Assembly (NCBI GenBank): GCA_029261965.1
Contig: JAJDAH010000340.1
Span: 1 to 56,879, forward strand
DNA length: 56,879 nt
Reading direction: 5' to 3'
Origin: Polyangiaceae bacterium
Lineage (GTDB): Bacteria > Myxococcota_A > Polyangia > Polyangiales > Polyangiaceae
A program made the translations under genes and the position numbers. Under the pieces are notes generated by a model. It searched no databases and was not told the DNA's origin. It saw only the letters and a program-made list of their open reading frames with translations. Below are positions 1 through 8,677 of the stretch, one piece after another; the stretch's first letter is position 1, and each line of letters begins with the position of its first letter.

Positions 1-90
1 CCCTCCCGCACTCCCTCCCGCACTCCCTCCCGCACTCCCTCCCGCACTCCCTCCCGCACTCCCTCCCGCACTCCCGCTCCCGCTCCCACT
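1..90. repeat. 12-bp tandem repeat at left edge
   Basis: Six exact copies of the 12-bp unit CCCTCCCGCACT fill positions 1-72, followed by degenerate 6-bp derivatives (CCCGCT, CCCGCT, CCCACT) to about 90. The array starts at base 1, so it is cut by the window edge and its true length is unknown. No gene is visible in 1-187. Confidence 0.95.
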
Positions 91-187
91 CCTCACGAGC
101 TGATCCGACGATCACCTCCACCCCCCTCGAACGGGATGAGCCTGCGTCCGCTTGCTTCGGGGGGGGTCGTCGAGCGATCCGTGTACG

Positions 188-1354
188 ATGGCGGCTCTGG
201 CGAAACCGAAGGCAACACCGGCGTGGACCGTGACACGGCGCTCTGTCGTCGGCTTCGCAGCCGCGCTGGCGTCGTCGGGTTGCACCGCCATCGCTGGGGA
301 CTTCGCCGTTGGCGAGGGCGGCGAGGGCGGCGAAGACGCCGGGACCAGCGCCGATGCCGCCGCCGAAGCGGCACCGCCGCGCCCGTACGACGGCGTCATC
401 GACTCCTTCGGGACCGACTGCACGCAATGTGTGCTCGACGTGTGCAACGAGGCGGTCGACACGTGTTTCGCGAACGCTGCTTGCTGGGACTACGTGCGAT
501 GCGTCGTCGACATGCAGCCTCGCATCCAACTCTGCGATCAACTCGTGCCCGGCGGCCCGAGCGTCGCGGTGCCGTCGGTCGCCTGCGTAGCAGGACCCTG
601 CGCGGAGCGTTGCCGGTGGAGGCGACAGTGGTCGTGTGCGGGAGAGTGGGCGTTGCCCGTCAGAGATCCGAGCGTTCCCACCGCCGAGTACACCGTGACG
701 TACGACGACATCGTCGGCGGAGCCCCGTGGGCTGGGTACTCGGTCCGGGCGTGCGGCCCTCTCGACATCGACTGCGCGACGCCAGTCGCGGGACCGGAGG
801 TTCTGGACGCCGCGGGGCAGGCAACGCTGACGATCCCCGTACCCGATCTTGGGCCACCGACGCCGGTGGGCGGCTTCATCGGCTACATCGACATTGGTTT
901 CGACGACCCGAGCTTCTACGACCAGCTGCGCTTCGTCGACGTGCCCATCGTCGCCGATACGATGAAGACCGGGACTTTTCCGAACGCCGCTTCGCCGGCG
1001 TGGATGGCCCAGGTCGGGATCACGACTTTGCCACCGCCTGGTCAAGGTCTGGTCAGTATCGAAGCAGGCGATTGCTACAACCAGGTTGCGCCGGGACTGG
1101 TGTACGAGGTCGAAACCGCCGACGGCCCGCGCAGCGTGGTCTACTTCAACGACAGCTTGATGGTCGACTCGACCTTGAGCCAAACCGGAGCCACTTCGCT
1201 CGCGTTTCTGCTGGCCCCGCGAGGCAGCATCGAAGTCATCGCGAAGCTGGCCGACTCGATGGAGGTCGTCGCGCGCCGCCGCGCGATCGTACGACAAGAC
1301 GCGGTCACGGTGATCGAGCTGGTGCCGATACCCGCTGGCGGGCTGACCTACTGA
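188..1354 (+). CDS. secreted Cys-containing protein, possible lipoprotein
   Basis: A 388-residue protein of unknown function. I start it at ATG 188 because this puts a twin-arginine-like export signal (TRRSVVGFAAALASSGC, about residues 17-33) close to the N-terminus; an upstream in-frame start at 152 is possible. The Cys at the end of that signal may be lipidated, although the lipobox is weak. An acidic Gly/Ala linker follows, then a Cys-rich stretch (CTQC, VLDVC, CFANAACWDYVRC) with the spacing of small helical Cys-pair domains common in myxobacterial surface proteins. The rest looks like a beta-rich extracellular domain. No catalytic motif is recognised. It ends 112 bp before the radical SAM cluster on the same strand, with no evidence of functional linkage. 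Confidence 0.75.
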   Translation: MAALAKPKATPAWTVTRRSVVGFAAALASSGCTAIAGDFAVGEGGEGGEDAGTSADAAAEAAPPRPYDGVIDSFGTDCTQCVLDVCNEAVDTCFANAACWDYVRCVVDMQPRIQLCDQLVPGGPSVAVPSVACVAGPCAERCRWRRQWSCAGEWALPVRDPSVPTAEYTVTYDDIVGGAPWAGYSVRACGPLDIDCATPVAGPEVLDAAGQATLTIPVPDLGPPTPVGGFIGYIDIGFDDPSFYDQLRFVDVPIVADTMKTGTFPNAASPAWMAQVGITTLPPPGQGLVSIEAGDCYNQVAPGLVYEVETADGPRSVVYFNDSLMVDSTLSQTGATSLAFLLAPRGSIEVIAKLADSMEVVARRRAIVRQDAVTVIELVPIPAGGLTY

Positions 1355-1466
1355 CGAGGCACCGCGCTTCGCAATCGGAGAGGTGCGCGAACGGTCGTTG
1401 CGCGCGGGTTCTCGAGGGTGCGCCAGCGCGTTTGCGACGGGTGGTGCGCCGAGCTAGCCTGGCCGC

Positions 1467-2660
1467 ATGTCCTCGCCACGGGAGGAGTCCCGGAAAGGCG
1501 AATTGCGCGAGCTCTTCGATCTGAAGCCGAGCGTCGTTTGGGCGGGCACCCGGGTGACGACGCGTCGGGTACAGAACCTGATTCGTGCTCGCCAGGAGGA
1601 ACACGACGGAGCGCTCGAGCTCCGGAGCTACCCCGTCAAGCTGACCCTGGAAGTCACCAACCTGTGCAACCTCAAGTGCCCGGCGTGCTTCACCGGCATT
1701 CGCGAGATCGGCCGCCCGCGAGGGGAGGTCTCGCTGGATCTCGTTCGTCGATTGCTCGGCGAGCTGGGTCCGTACCTGTTCGAGCTGGAGCTCTGCACGT
1801 GGGGGGAGCCCTTGCTGCACCGGGGCCTGGCCACGATCGTCGGGGAAGCGCGGGACGCGGGGGTTTCGACGCTCCTCAGCACGAACTTCAGCCTACCTTT
1901 CGACGATCGTCGAGCCGACGAGTTGGTGCGCAGCGGACTCACGGTGCTCGGCGTCTCGCTCGACGGTGCGACTCAGCGCGTCTACGAGCAGTATCGCGTC
2001 GGGGGGGACATCCGGCGCGTCATCGATAACTGTCGGCGGATTCGCGATGCGCGCCGGCGGCTGCGGTCCACGTTCCCAAGGTTAATCTGGGGCTACCATG
2101 TGTTTCCTCACAATACCGAGGAGATCGACCTGGCGCGCGAGATGGCGCGCGAGCTGGAGATGGAGTTCGTCGTATCCAAAGGCTGGGTCGAAGGGCCGGA
2201 CTGGGACCCGCAAAACAAGTTCCCGACGTGGATCGACTTGAGCCCCGCGCGCTGCCGTTTCCTCTGGCACCACGCGGTCGTCAACAACGACGGCGGCGTG
2301 TCACCGTGCTGCGCCTCGTTCTATCGGGAGCACGACATGGGGCACGTCTCCGTGGACCTGAACGAAGCGGCGGCAACGTCGTTTCGAGACGTCTGGAACG
2401 GGGAGAAATTTCGGCGTGCGCGCGGCCTGTTCGGGGGGCGAGCCTCCGAAAGTGGCGATGACGACCTGCTGTGCACCGAATGCCCGTTGCTGATCGACTG
2501 GCGGCGGTTCCAGGATGGCGCTCTTGCCGGCGAAGGCCGCCCGGGTCAGACGACGCTGACGCCCAACCAACTGTTCAATCATTTCTGGGTGCGCAGACCG
2601 AACGGAACGGCCGCCGAGCGAGGGGTCGTCCAACTTCGGCGAAAAGTCCCGACGATCTAA
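1467..2660 (+). CDS. radical SAM/SPASM domain protein
   Basis: A 397-residue radical SAM enzyme. The [4Fe-4S]-binding CxxxCxxC motif is CNLKCPAC at Cys67, Cys71 and Cys74, followed by the partial-barrel elements (LELCTWGEPLL, LLSTNFS, GVSLDGAT). The C-terminal third has SPASM/twitch-type cysteines (C263, CC281-282, C336, C339), the arrangement used to hold auxiliary Fe-S clusters in enzymes that modify peptides or small metabolites. The substrate cannot be read from the sequence, and I find no obvious precursor peptide gene in the flanking gaps. It is the first gene of a same-strand run with the two radical SAM genes that follow, with a 113-bp gap to the next. Start at ATG 1467. Confidence 0.9.
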   Translation: MSSPREESRKGELRELFDLKPSVVWAGTRVTTRRVQNLIRARQEEHDGALELRSYPVKLTLEVTNLCNLKCPACFTGIREIGRPRGEVSLDLVRRLLGELGPYLFELELCTWGEPLLHRGLATIVGEARDAGVSTLLSTNFSLPFDDRRADELVRSGLTVLGVSLDGATQRVYEQYRVGGDIRRVIDNCRRIRDARRRLRSTFPRLIWGYHVFPHNTEEIDLAREMARELEMEFVVSKGWVEGPDWDPQNKFPTWIDLSPARCRFLWHHAVVNNDGGVSPCCASFYREHDMGHVSVDLNEAAATSFRDVWNGEKFRRARGLFGGRASESGDDDLLCTECPLLIDWRRFQDGALAGEGRPGQTTLTPNQLFNHFWVRRPNGTAAERGVVQLRRKVPTI

Positions 2661-2773
2661 CTTGGAAGCTGGCGTGTGCCATCGAGCCTCGCGCGTCGGG
2701 GGTCGCTGGGCCCAACCAGGTCGGTCTGCTAGTATCGCGCTGCAGAGATCTCGGGGGGATGACCGCCGCGCCC

Positions 2774-4369
2774 ATGGCACGTATCGCATTAATCAAGCCC
2801 TTCACTGGCCTGAACTTGGCTGTCTCACAGCTGTCAGGGGAGCTGCAACGCGCCGGGCACGAGAGCATCATCGTCTACCTGAAGGACTACTACGTCACAG
2901 CGGCCGAGAATGCCGACGACCATCTAGTCGCGGAGCTCCCGGGCACCGTCGTCGGCCCGCGGGGCCAGGCCCTGGTCTGGAACTGCTACGAGCGCGTCTC
3001 CGACCAGGAGTACGATCTCTTGTTCGGGCTGCTGCGCGATTTCCAGCCGGATCTCATCGGCTTCTCGCTGACGTCCAGTGGCTTCTCGCTGACGGGGGAG
3101 GTCACGCGCCGGGTGCGTGAGGCGCTCGGTGTTCCGATCATCTGGGGTGGGGCCGGCCCGACCCTGCAGCCCGAGCGATGCCTCGAAGATGCCGACCTCA
3201 TCTGTACCGACGAGGGAGAGGAGGTCATCGTCGAGCTCGCTCGGCGGCTGGACGCCGGCGAGGAGCTGATCGGTACCGAGGGCGTTTGGGGTTGGCAGAA
3301 CGACGAGATCGTCAAGACGCCGCACCGCAGCCGCGCCGACTTCGAGAACATCGCCATTCCCGACTTCGATCCGGCACGTACGTTTCACATCGGTGGCGGG
3401 CGGTTGGCCCGCGATTTCTACCCGTCGAACCTCGGTCGGCAGTACCCGATCATGACGAGTCGTGGGTGCCCGTTCTCGTGCTCGTTCTGTATCGAGAGCG
3501 TCTACCAAGACATGTTCGGCAAGACCGGAAGTCTGCGCCGGCGCTCCGTCGGCGTCGTCATCGAGGAGCTGGTTCAGGCGAAAGAGAAGCACGGCATCGA
3601 GGCCGTGTTGTTCTACGACGACGTCTTCACTACGCACCGAAAGTGGCTGCGGGAGTTCGCGCCGCGGTATCGGAACGAGGTTGCTTTGCCGTTCTGGTGC
3701 TACACGTACCCGACGACGACGCATCGGGAGGACATCCAGCTGCTCGCCAACGCCGGCTGTGTCTCGATGACCATGGGCATTCAATCTGGCAGCAGTCGCA
3801 TCCTGCGAGAGCACTTCAGCCGGCCAACGCCGCTCGGCCGCACTCGGGAGGCGATTCAGATCATCCTGGATGCCGGAATTCAGTGTTTCTTCGACCTGAT
3901 CACGAAGGTCGAGTTCGAAACCGAGGACGACCTCCGCCAGACGTTCGAGTTCCTGATGAAACTTCCGAAAGACATTCGGTGCGTCGGCTTTGCCGAGATG
4001 GTCAAGTTCCCGGGATACGGCTATACCGCCGACGTCGCCGATGCCGGCAAGAGCCACACGGTGAGCGACGACCTGTATCGCTACTATCATCGGCTCTACT
4101 GGCTCGCGCTCACGGACTTGACGGACGAGCTCAAGCTGCGCCTCGCGGACGATCCGAAATTCCGCGACCGGCCGGAGCTCCTCGACGAGTATCTGCCGGC
4201 GGCAGTGCCGTTCGAGTTCATCCCCAAGAAGGCGATGAAGGATGTGGCGCAGCGGCCGAAGGTGTTCGACGTCGGCATCGCTCAGTCGACGTTTCTGGAT
4301 TCGGACGCTCCTGAAGCAGAGGATTCGCCGAAGAACGGCGATCGGCGGCGGCTGCCGCTCGCTACCTGA
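2774..4369 (+). CDS. cobalamin-binding-type radical SAM protein (paralogue A)
   Basis: A 531-residue protein with the B12-binding/radical SAM architecture. Residues about 1-165 form a Rossmann-like cobalamin-binding-type domain (RIALIKPFTGLN start, then IIWGGAGPTLQPE and TDEGEEV), without the classical DxHxxG base-on motif. Residues about 225-430 are the radical SAM core, with CPFSCSFC at Cys232, Cys236 and Cys239. Such enzymes typically methylate unactivated carbons or phosphinates, or rearrange rings; the substrate here is unknown. It is clearly paralogous to the gene at 8678. I prefer ATG 2774 because it matches the paralogue's start (MARIALIK); ATG 2759 is the alternative. A G-run at 2753-2758 may act as ribosome-binding site. 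The next gene starts 10 bp downstream, so they are probably co-transcribed. Confidence 0.9.
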   Translation: MARIALIKPFTGLNLAVSQLSGELQRAGHESIIVYLKDYYVTAAENADDHLVAELPGTVVGPRGQALVWNCYERVSDQEYDLLFGLLRDFQPDLIGFSLTSSGFSLTGEVTRRVREALGVPIIWGGAGPTLQPERCLEDADLICTDEGEEVIVELARRLDAGEELIGTEGVWGWQNDEIVKTPHRSRADFENIAIPDFDPARTFHIGGGRLARDFYPSNLGRQYPIMTSRGCPFSCSFCIESVYQDMFGKTGSLRRRSVGVVIEELVQAKEKHGIEAVLFYDDVFTTHRKWLREFAPRYRNEVALPFWCYTYPTTTHREDIQLLANAGCVSMTMGIQSGSSRILREHFSRPTPLGRTREAIQIILDAGIQCFFDLITKVEFETEDDLRQTFEFLMKLPKDIRCVGFAEMVKFPGYGYTADVADAGKSHTVSDDLYRYYHRLYWLALTDLTDELKLRLADDPKFRDRPELLDEYLPAAVPFEFIPKKAMKDVAQRPKVFDVGIAQSTFLDSDAPEAEDSPKNGDRRRLPLAT

Positions 4370-4378
4370 CGATTCATC

Positions 4379-6982
4379 ATGGACGGGCGAGCCTTCGAGG
4401 CCATTCTGATCAAATGCTCCCGGCAGGGGGCGAGTCTTCCCAACATGGACGGGGCGCCGGCGGTACCGCTCGACTTGCCCCGCTTGCATCTCGTTCAGGC
4501 CGTCGCTCGAGGCCCCGCACCGCGGGATCCGCTGCTCGACGAGATCGTCGCCAACCACTCGGCAGAGCGGCCCGCATTGGAGAAGCTCTGGGGCGAGCTC
4601 CAGCGCAGAGGCGCCCTCCTCACGGAGACGGACGCCAAGGCAGCGCGGGTCGCCCACGGCCGCCAGCGGTATGGCGTGGTTTCGCCAGATCCGGCGCCTG
4701 CGCCCGCCGACCCGTCGGGGCCGCTCGTCCTGGTGGCGCCGTTCATGGTGCGCGCCGTGCCGGAAGGGTTCGAGTGGGTTCACCACGACGGCCGGGTCGT
4801 ACGGTTCACGGCAGAAGAACTTTTGGCGTCACTGACGTTCGCGACGCCCGCGAGCCCGACGTCTGCGTTCGAGGCACAGCGCGAGGCGCTCGGGCCGCGC
4901 GCCCTTCGGCAGTCCCGGTTCGACGAGCTGCTCGGCGAGCTAGCGGCGGTGTCCCTCCTCCGGCCGCCGCGCGCCGGCGACGACAAGGAGATCCGCACGA
5001 CGAGCGGCGTCGCCATGCCGCGGATCGCGCCGAATCACCACGAGCTCATCCTCGCCGCGAGCGAGCGAGTGGCCCGCGAACACGAGCAGACCATCGGCGC
5101 CGACGAGCGCGTCCGCGTGCACTTCGTAAACACCGTGTGGACGGTGGCTCCGGCGGCGCTGGGGTTTCTGCTCGGCTTTGCGCGTGAGCACGAATCGGGC
5201 CGCCTCCAGCAGCACTATGACCTCCATCCGCAGCTGCTGATGGACGCTCGCATGGTCGAGCAATACGCCGAGCGCGGCGGCATCTTTCTCTTTTCGAACT
5301 ACATTTGGAATCACCGCGAGAACCTCGCGCTGTCCGCACGCATCAAGAAGATCAATCCATTCGCGGTGACGGTTCACGGTGGACCGGACACTCCCGGATA
5401 TCCGGAGGACTGCGAGCGACATCTCCGAGAAGCACCGCATGTGGACGTCGCAGTCCGGGGCGAAGGAGAGCTGACGTTCGCCGAGGTCCTATCGGCTCTG
5501 GTCGGCCACGTGGGGCGCGGCGCGCCCGATTTCTCGCCTCTGCGGGACGTATCGGGAGTCGCCTTCCTGCTGAACGACGAGTTCGTGCGGACCCCGGATC
5601 GGCCGCGCATCGCCGACCTGGACACCATCCCTTCCCCGATCTTGGCGGGACTGTTCGATCCATTCATTCAGGCGGGCCCGGGGACGGCGATCGTGCTCGA
5701 GTCGAATCGTGGGTGCCCCTTCGGGTGCACGTTCTGCGACTGGGGCTCCGCGACCCGGTCGAAGATTCGCAAATTCGACCTCGATCGTGTTTACGCAGAG
5801 CTCGAATGGTGCGCCCGCAACGAAGTTTGGAGCTGCGTTCTTGCGGACGCGAACTTCGGCATCTTCCCGCGTGACGTCGAGATCGCAGAGAAGATCGCGG
5901 CGCTCAAGCGGCAGCATGGGTACCCCGGATTCTTCGGGACGAACTACACGAAGAACGGCACACGCAATCTATCGAAGATCATCGAGACTCTCTCCGATGT
6001 CGGAATTCTCGCAGAAGGCAAGATCTCCCTTCAGACACACGACACCTCCACCCTCGTCACGATTCGTCGAAAAAACATCAAGCTGTCGAGCTACGACGAG
6101 CTGGGACGGGAGTTCGAGAAGCGCAAGCTACCGATGTCCGTGGAGCTGATGATGGGCTTGCCCGGGTCTACCGTCGACTCGCTTCTGCGCGATCTGCAGG
6201 ACTGCATCGACCGGGACGTTCGCGCTCACGTCTACTCGACGGTGCTTCTGGCGAACAGTCCGATGAACGATCCCGAATACCGTGCCGAGCAAGGAATCGT
6301 CGCCAAACCAGGTGAGGAGATCCGGGAGGCCCGCACGTTCACTCGGGAGGACTGGCAGAGCATGGTGCGGCTCAGTCGGGCCTACCTGCTGTTCGACTTC
6401 TTCGGCGTGCTTCGCCAGCTAGCGACCTACGTTCGGGCCGAGACAGGCGTGACCGAAGTCGAGTTCTACGACGCGGTGGTTCGCGCCTCGCGCGAGCAAC
6501 GGGGCAGATGGCCGATGCTCGCAGCCACGCTCGAGATCACGCCTTCGCACATGATACCGCCGGCGGGCTGGCGGCCGTTTCTGGACGACGTCGTCGATTT
6601 CGCCGTTTCGAGCCTAGGCGTCCCGAACGACGCTGCTTTGGATTCCGCCGCGACGGCGCAGCTCGCGCTCCTGCCGGCGAGGGAGCGCACGTTTCCCGCA
6701 CGGCACGAGCTGCCGCACGACTACGTCGCCTGGCACGCAGCGGTGCGTCGCGAACGCAGCGAGGAGCGGGTCGGTTGGGAGCAACGTGTCCCCCGGCTTC
6801 GTTCGCTCCCGCCCGGTGTCCTGACGGTCACGGATCCGAACGGAGTTTGCAACGACCCGACGAGCGGAACGATGCTCAGTCGGAACATGCAAGCTGGGAT
6901 CTGGGAGCTGGGATCCAACCTCGCGCGGAACTTCGTGAGGGCGAACGCTTCGGTGCCTGCGACTGCTGGCGCTGCCGAGTAG
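4379..6982 (+). CDS. large cobalamin-binding-type radical SAM protein with N-terminal extension
   Basis: An 867-residue protein, much longer than its neighbours at 531 and 539 residues. Residues about 1-95 are an extra domain whose helical segment ending in LEKLWGELQRRGALL resembles a small winged-helix fold (tentative). Residues about 220-400 look like a cobalamin-binding-type Rossmann domain (VTVHGGPDTPGYPED, VRGEGELTF). The radical SAM core follows with CPFGCTFC at Cys446, Cys450 and Cys453, and motifs GTNYTKNGT and LMMGLPGST. About 200 C-terminal residues are helical and unassigned. It starts 10 bp after the preceding radical SAM gene, suggesting one operon, and converges with the dioxygenase gene, with only three bases between the two stop codons. 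Substrate unknown. Confidence 0.9.
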   Translation: MDGRAFEAILIKCSRQGASLPNMDGAPAVPLDLPRLHLVQAVARGPAPRDPLLDEIVANHSAERPALEKLWGELQRRGALLTETDAKAARVAHGRQRYGVVSPDPAPAPADPSGPLVLVAPFMVRAVPEGFEWVHHDGRVVRFTAEELLASLTFATPASPTSAFEAQREALGPRALRQSRFDELLGELAAVSLLRPPRAGDDKEIRTTSGVAMPRIAPNHHELILAASERVAREHEQTIGADERVRVHFVNTVWTVAPAALGFLLGFAREHESGRLQQHYDLHPQLLMDARMVEQYAERGGIFLFSNYIWNHRENLALSARIKKINPFAVTVHGGPDTPGYPEDCERHLREAPHVDVAVRGEGELTFAEVLSALVGHVGRGAPDFSPLRDVSGVAFLLNDEFVRTPDRPRIADLDTIPSPILAGLFDPFIQAGPGTAIVLESNRGCPFGCTFCDWGSATRSKIRKFDLDRVYAELEWCARNEVWSCVLADANFGIFPRDVEIAEKIAALKRQHGYPGFFGTNYTKNGTRNLSKIIETLSDVGILAEGKISLQTHDTSTLVTIRRKNIKLSSYDELGREFEKRKLPMSVELMMGLPGSTVDSLLRDLQDCIDRDVRAHVYSTVLLANSPMNDPEYRAEQGIVAKPGEEIREARTFTREDWQSMVRLSRAYLLFDFFGVLRQLATYVRAETGVTEVEFYDAVVRASREQRGRWPMLAATLEITPSHMIPPAGWRPFLDDVVDFAVSSLGVPNDAALDSAATAQLALLPARERTFPARHELPHDYVAWHAAVRRERSEERVGWEQRVPRLRSLPPGVLTVTDPNGVCNDPTSGTMLSRNMQAGIWELGSNLARNFVRANASVPATAGAAE

Positions 6983-6985
6983 CGG

Positions 6986-7717
6986 CTACGCCGGCGACGG
7001 TGCGGCTGCCCGCTCGCGGAACGAGAGTGACAGACTGCGCCGCCCGTCCTTGCCCCCCAGGCTGGCGTGAAGCGTCCGATAGTTCCACACGATCACGTCT
7101 CCGGGCTCGCTTTCGAGCACCGAGCAAGGGATCTGATCGGCTCGCACGCCGTAAGCGTCGTCGGCGGACCGCGCCGGGCCCCGAAGCGTCGACCGAAGCG
7201 TGTTCGCGAAAGCGGATTCGTGGAAGTGGCTACCGGGGACGACGCGAATCGCGCCGCTCTCGGCCTTCAAGGGGTCGAGATAGAACGACAGCTTGACGTG
7301 AAACTTCTCGATCGGCGCTTGATAGGAATCGTGGTGCCACGACGTGTCGCAGAAGTAGAGATGCCCGTCGCTGCCCACGTAGTCGTAGTCCATGCCCATC
7401 AGGTTCTCGACGACCGCGCGGACCCTCGGATCCTCGGCGAGCCAGGCGATTTGCGGGCTCCGCTCGACGAAATCGGGCGCGATGATGCGGCGATACGACA
7501 CCCTCCCCTCGCGGCCGGAGGTTTCTTGAAGCGGGTCGTCCTCCCTTCGAATCTCCTTTGTGATTTCGTTGGAGGCGAAGACCTCGGCGTAGCCCTGCTG
7601 GAGCCGCTCCGCCTCGGGGGCGAACAGGCGCCGGAGGTGCAGGAAGCCGAACGCGTCGAAGAACGCCTTCTGCTTCAGGGCCGTCGTGGGTGGGTCGTCG
7701 AGGCTCGGTTTCGGCAT
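6986..7717 (-). CDS. PhyH-family (phytanoyl-CoA dioxygenase-like) Fe(II)/2-oxoglutarate oxygenase
   Basis: A 243-residue protein, short for the PhyH family but with the facial triad visible: HxD in WHHDS (His128, Asp130) and the distal His217 in YRTLHASLGG, with Arg226/Arg227 ten residues on to bind 2-oxoglutarate. The jelly-roll signatures SFYLDPLKAESGAIRVVPGSH and EPGDVIVWNYRTLHAS are clear. Members hydroxylate diverse substrates, including natural-product intermediates. It lies 7 bp downstream of the FkbM-type methyltransferase gene on the same strand, so the two are probably co-transcribed. Their position inside the radical SAM gene set suggests shared tailoring chemistry, which is inference. 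Confidence 0.9.
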   Translation of the reverse strand: MPKPSLDDPPTTALKQKAFFDAFGFLHLRRLFAPEAERLQQGYAEVFASNEITKEIRREDDPLQETSGREGRVSYRRIIAPDFVERSPQIAWLAEDPRVRAVVENLMGMDYDYVGSDGHLYFCDTSWHHDSYQAPIEKFHVKLSFYLDPLKAESGAIRVVPGSHFHESAFANTLRSTLRGPARSADDAYGVRADQIPCSVLESEPGDVIVWNYRTLHASLGGKDGRRSLSLSFRERAAAPSPA

Positions 7718-7724
7718 TGGGCGT

Positions 7725-8546
7725 TCAGTGCTCCCCGCGACGGGTCCAGCGTTCCCACACGAAGTAGTCCGAAAAGTCGAGGTCGTGGGTTCGCTTCAGC
7801 CCGTGATGAATCTTGCGGCGCCGCGCGTAGGCGTTCGGAAACCATTCGTGAAACTGGATCAACAGGCTGCGGCACCGAGCGACGTACTCCGTCTCGATGA
7901 GTCGGTCCAGCAGGTCATACTCACCGCCTTCGATGTTGACCTTCAGCAGGTCCACCCGGCCGAGGGCCAGCTCGTCGAAGACGCCCTTCACGTCTCGCAT
8001 TCGGACCTGCCTCGTCTGCGCGAACGCAACGTCTTCGCCCAGCCGCGCCATCGCTTCCGGATACGCCGTCGCTCCCGGGCCGCACATCAGCATGTCGACT
8101 TGCTTGTCCTCGTGCGCCAAGCCGTAGGGGAGCAGCTGAACGTCGGCGACGTGCTCCAGGCGTTTTTCGGCCAGTGCTCTCGCGCCAGGGGCGGGCTCGA
8201 ACGAGTACACGGTGCAATCGTACCTTTGCTGGACCTGCGCCGCCCAGTCACCGTTCCAAGCGCCCAAGTCCACTACGACCCGCACGTCGTCGACCGAGGC
8301 CTCGAGCAGTACGCGCGGGTTGCGCCAGTAGCGAAAGGCGAACTTGGCGAAAGCCGGACCGTAGTTGTGGATCCGCATCGCGTTGTCGATGAACGGGCTG
8401 CCGGTTCGAACGAGCCGGCCCATCAGCGCCGCGTAGGGGCCGAGCATGGTTCGTTTCAAACGGTAGAGATCCACGCTGCCCAGCGGGATAGAGCGCCTGA
8501 GGTGTGCTGTTCGAAGCCGATTGGCCCATCGAATCGTTCGATGCAC
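7725..8546 (-). CDS. FkbM-family SAM-dependent methyltransferase
   Basis: A class I methyltransferase of the FkbM type. The SAM-binding loop is VVVDLGAWNGDWAA, followed by the acidic motif YSFEPAPGA and the FkbM-typical LLKVNIEGGEYDLLDRL. FkbM enzymes usually O-methylate sugars, polyketides or phenols. The open frame extends upstream to 8693, but that would overlap the divergent radical SAM gene starting at 8678, so I place the start at GTG 8546 (about 273 residues). GTG 8474 and ATG 8447 are also possible, and none has a strong ribosome-binding site. It is followed after 7 bp by the PhyH oxygenase gene. Confidence 0.87.
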   Translation of the reverse strand: MHRTIRWANRLRTAHLRRSIPLGSVDLYRLKRTMLGPYAALMGRLVRTGSPFIDNAMRIHNYGPAFAKFAFRYWRNPRVLLEASVDDVRVVVDLGAWNGDWAAQVQQRYDCTVYSFEPAPGARALAEKRLEHVADVQLLPYGLAHEDKQVDMLMCGPGATAYPEAMARLGEDVAFAQTRQVRMRDVKGVFDELALGRVDLLKVNIEGGEYDLLDRLIETEYVARCRSLLIQFHEWFPNAYARRRKIHHGLKRTHDLDFSDYFVWERWTRRGEH

Positions 8547-8677
8547 CGTCAGGTCGACGGTAGGGGCGCGACTCGGATCGGTCAAGCTCACGAACGAGCA
8601 AAGCGCCGTCCTTTGCGCCGTGCACGCCCGTGAACTACTCTCGGAGTCGCGGCGGTTGCCGCCCTGGTACGTTCGAC

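Noticed and set aside
136-1524. Plus-strand 462-codon frame overlapping the first gene
   Set aside because: Arg-rich translation without motifs; the overlapping frame from 188 has an export signal and a coherent Cys pattern.
1355-2773. Possible RiPP precursor peptide beside the SPASM radical SAM gene
   Set aside because: I looked in the gaps at 1355-1466 and 2661-2773 and found no short frame with a ribosome-binding site and leader-core layout. A precursor elsewhere cannot be excluded.
2924-4786. Long minus-strand open frame of ~620 codons opposite the radical SAM genes
   Set aside because: It lies antisense to two clearly conserved radical SAM proteins; its translation is Arg/Asp/Glu-rich without any domain, as expected for a frame shadow in GC-rich DNA.
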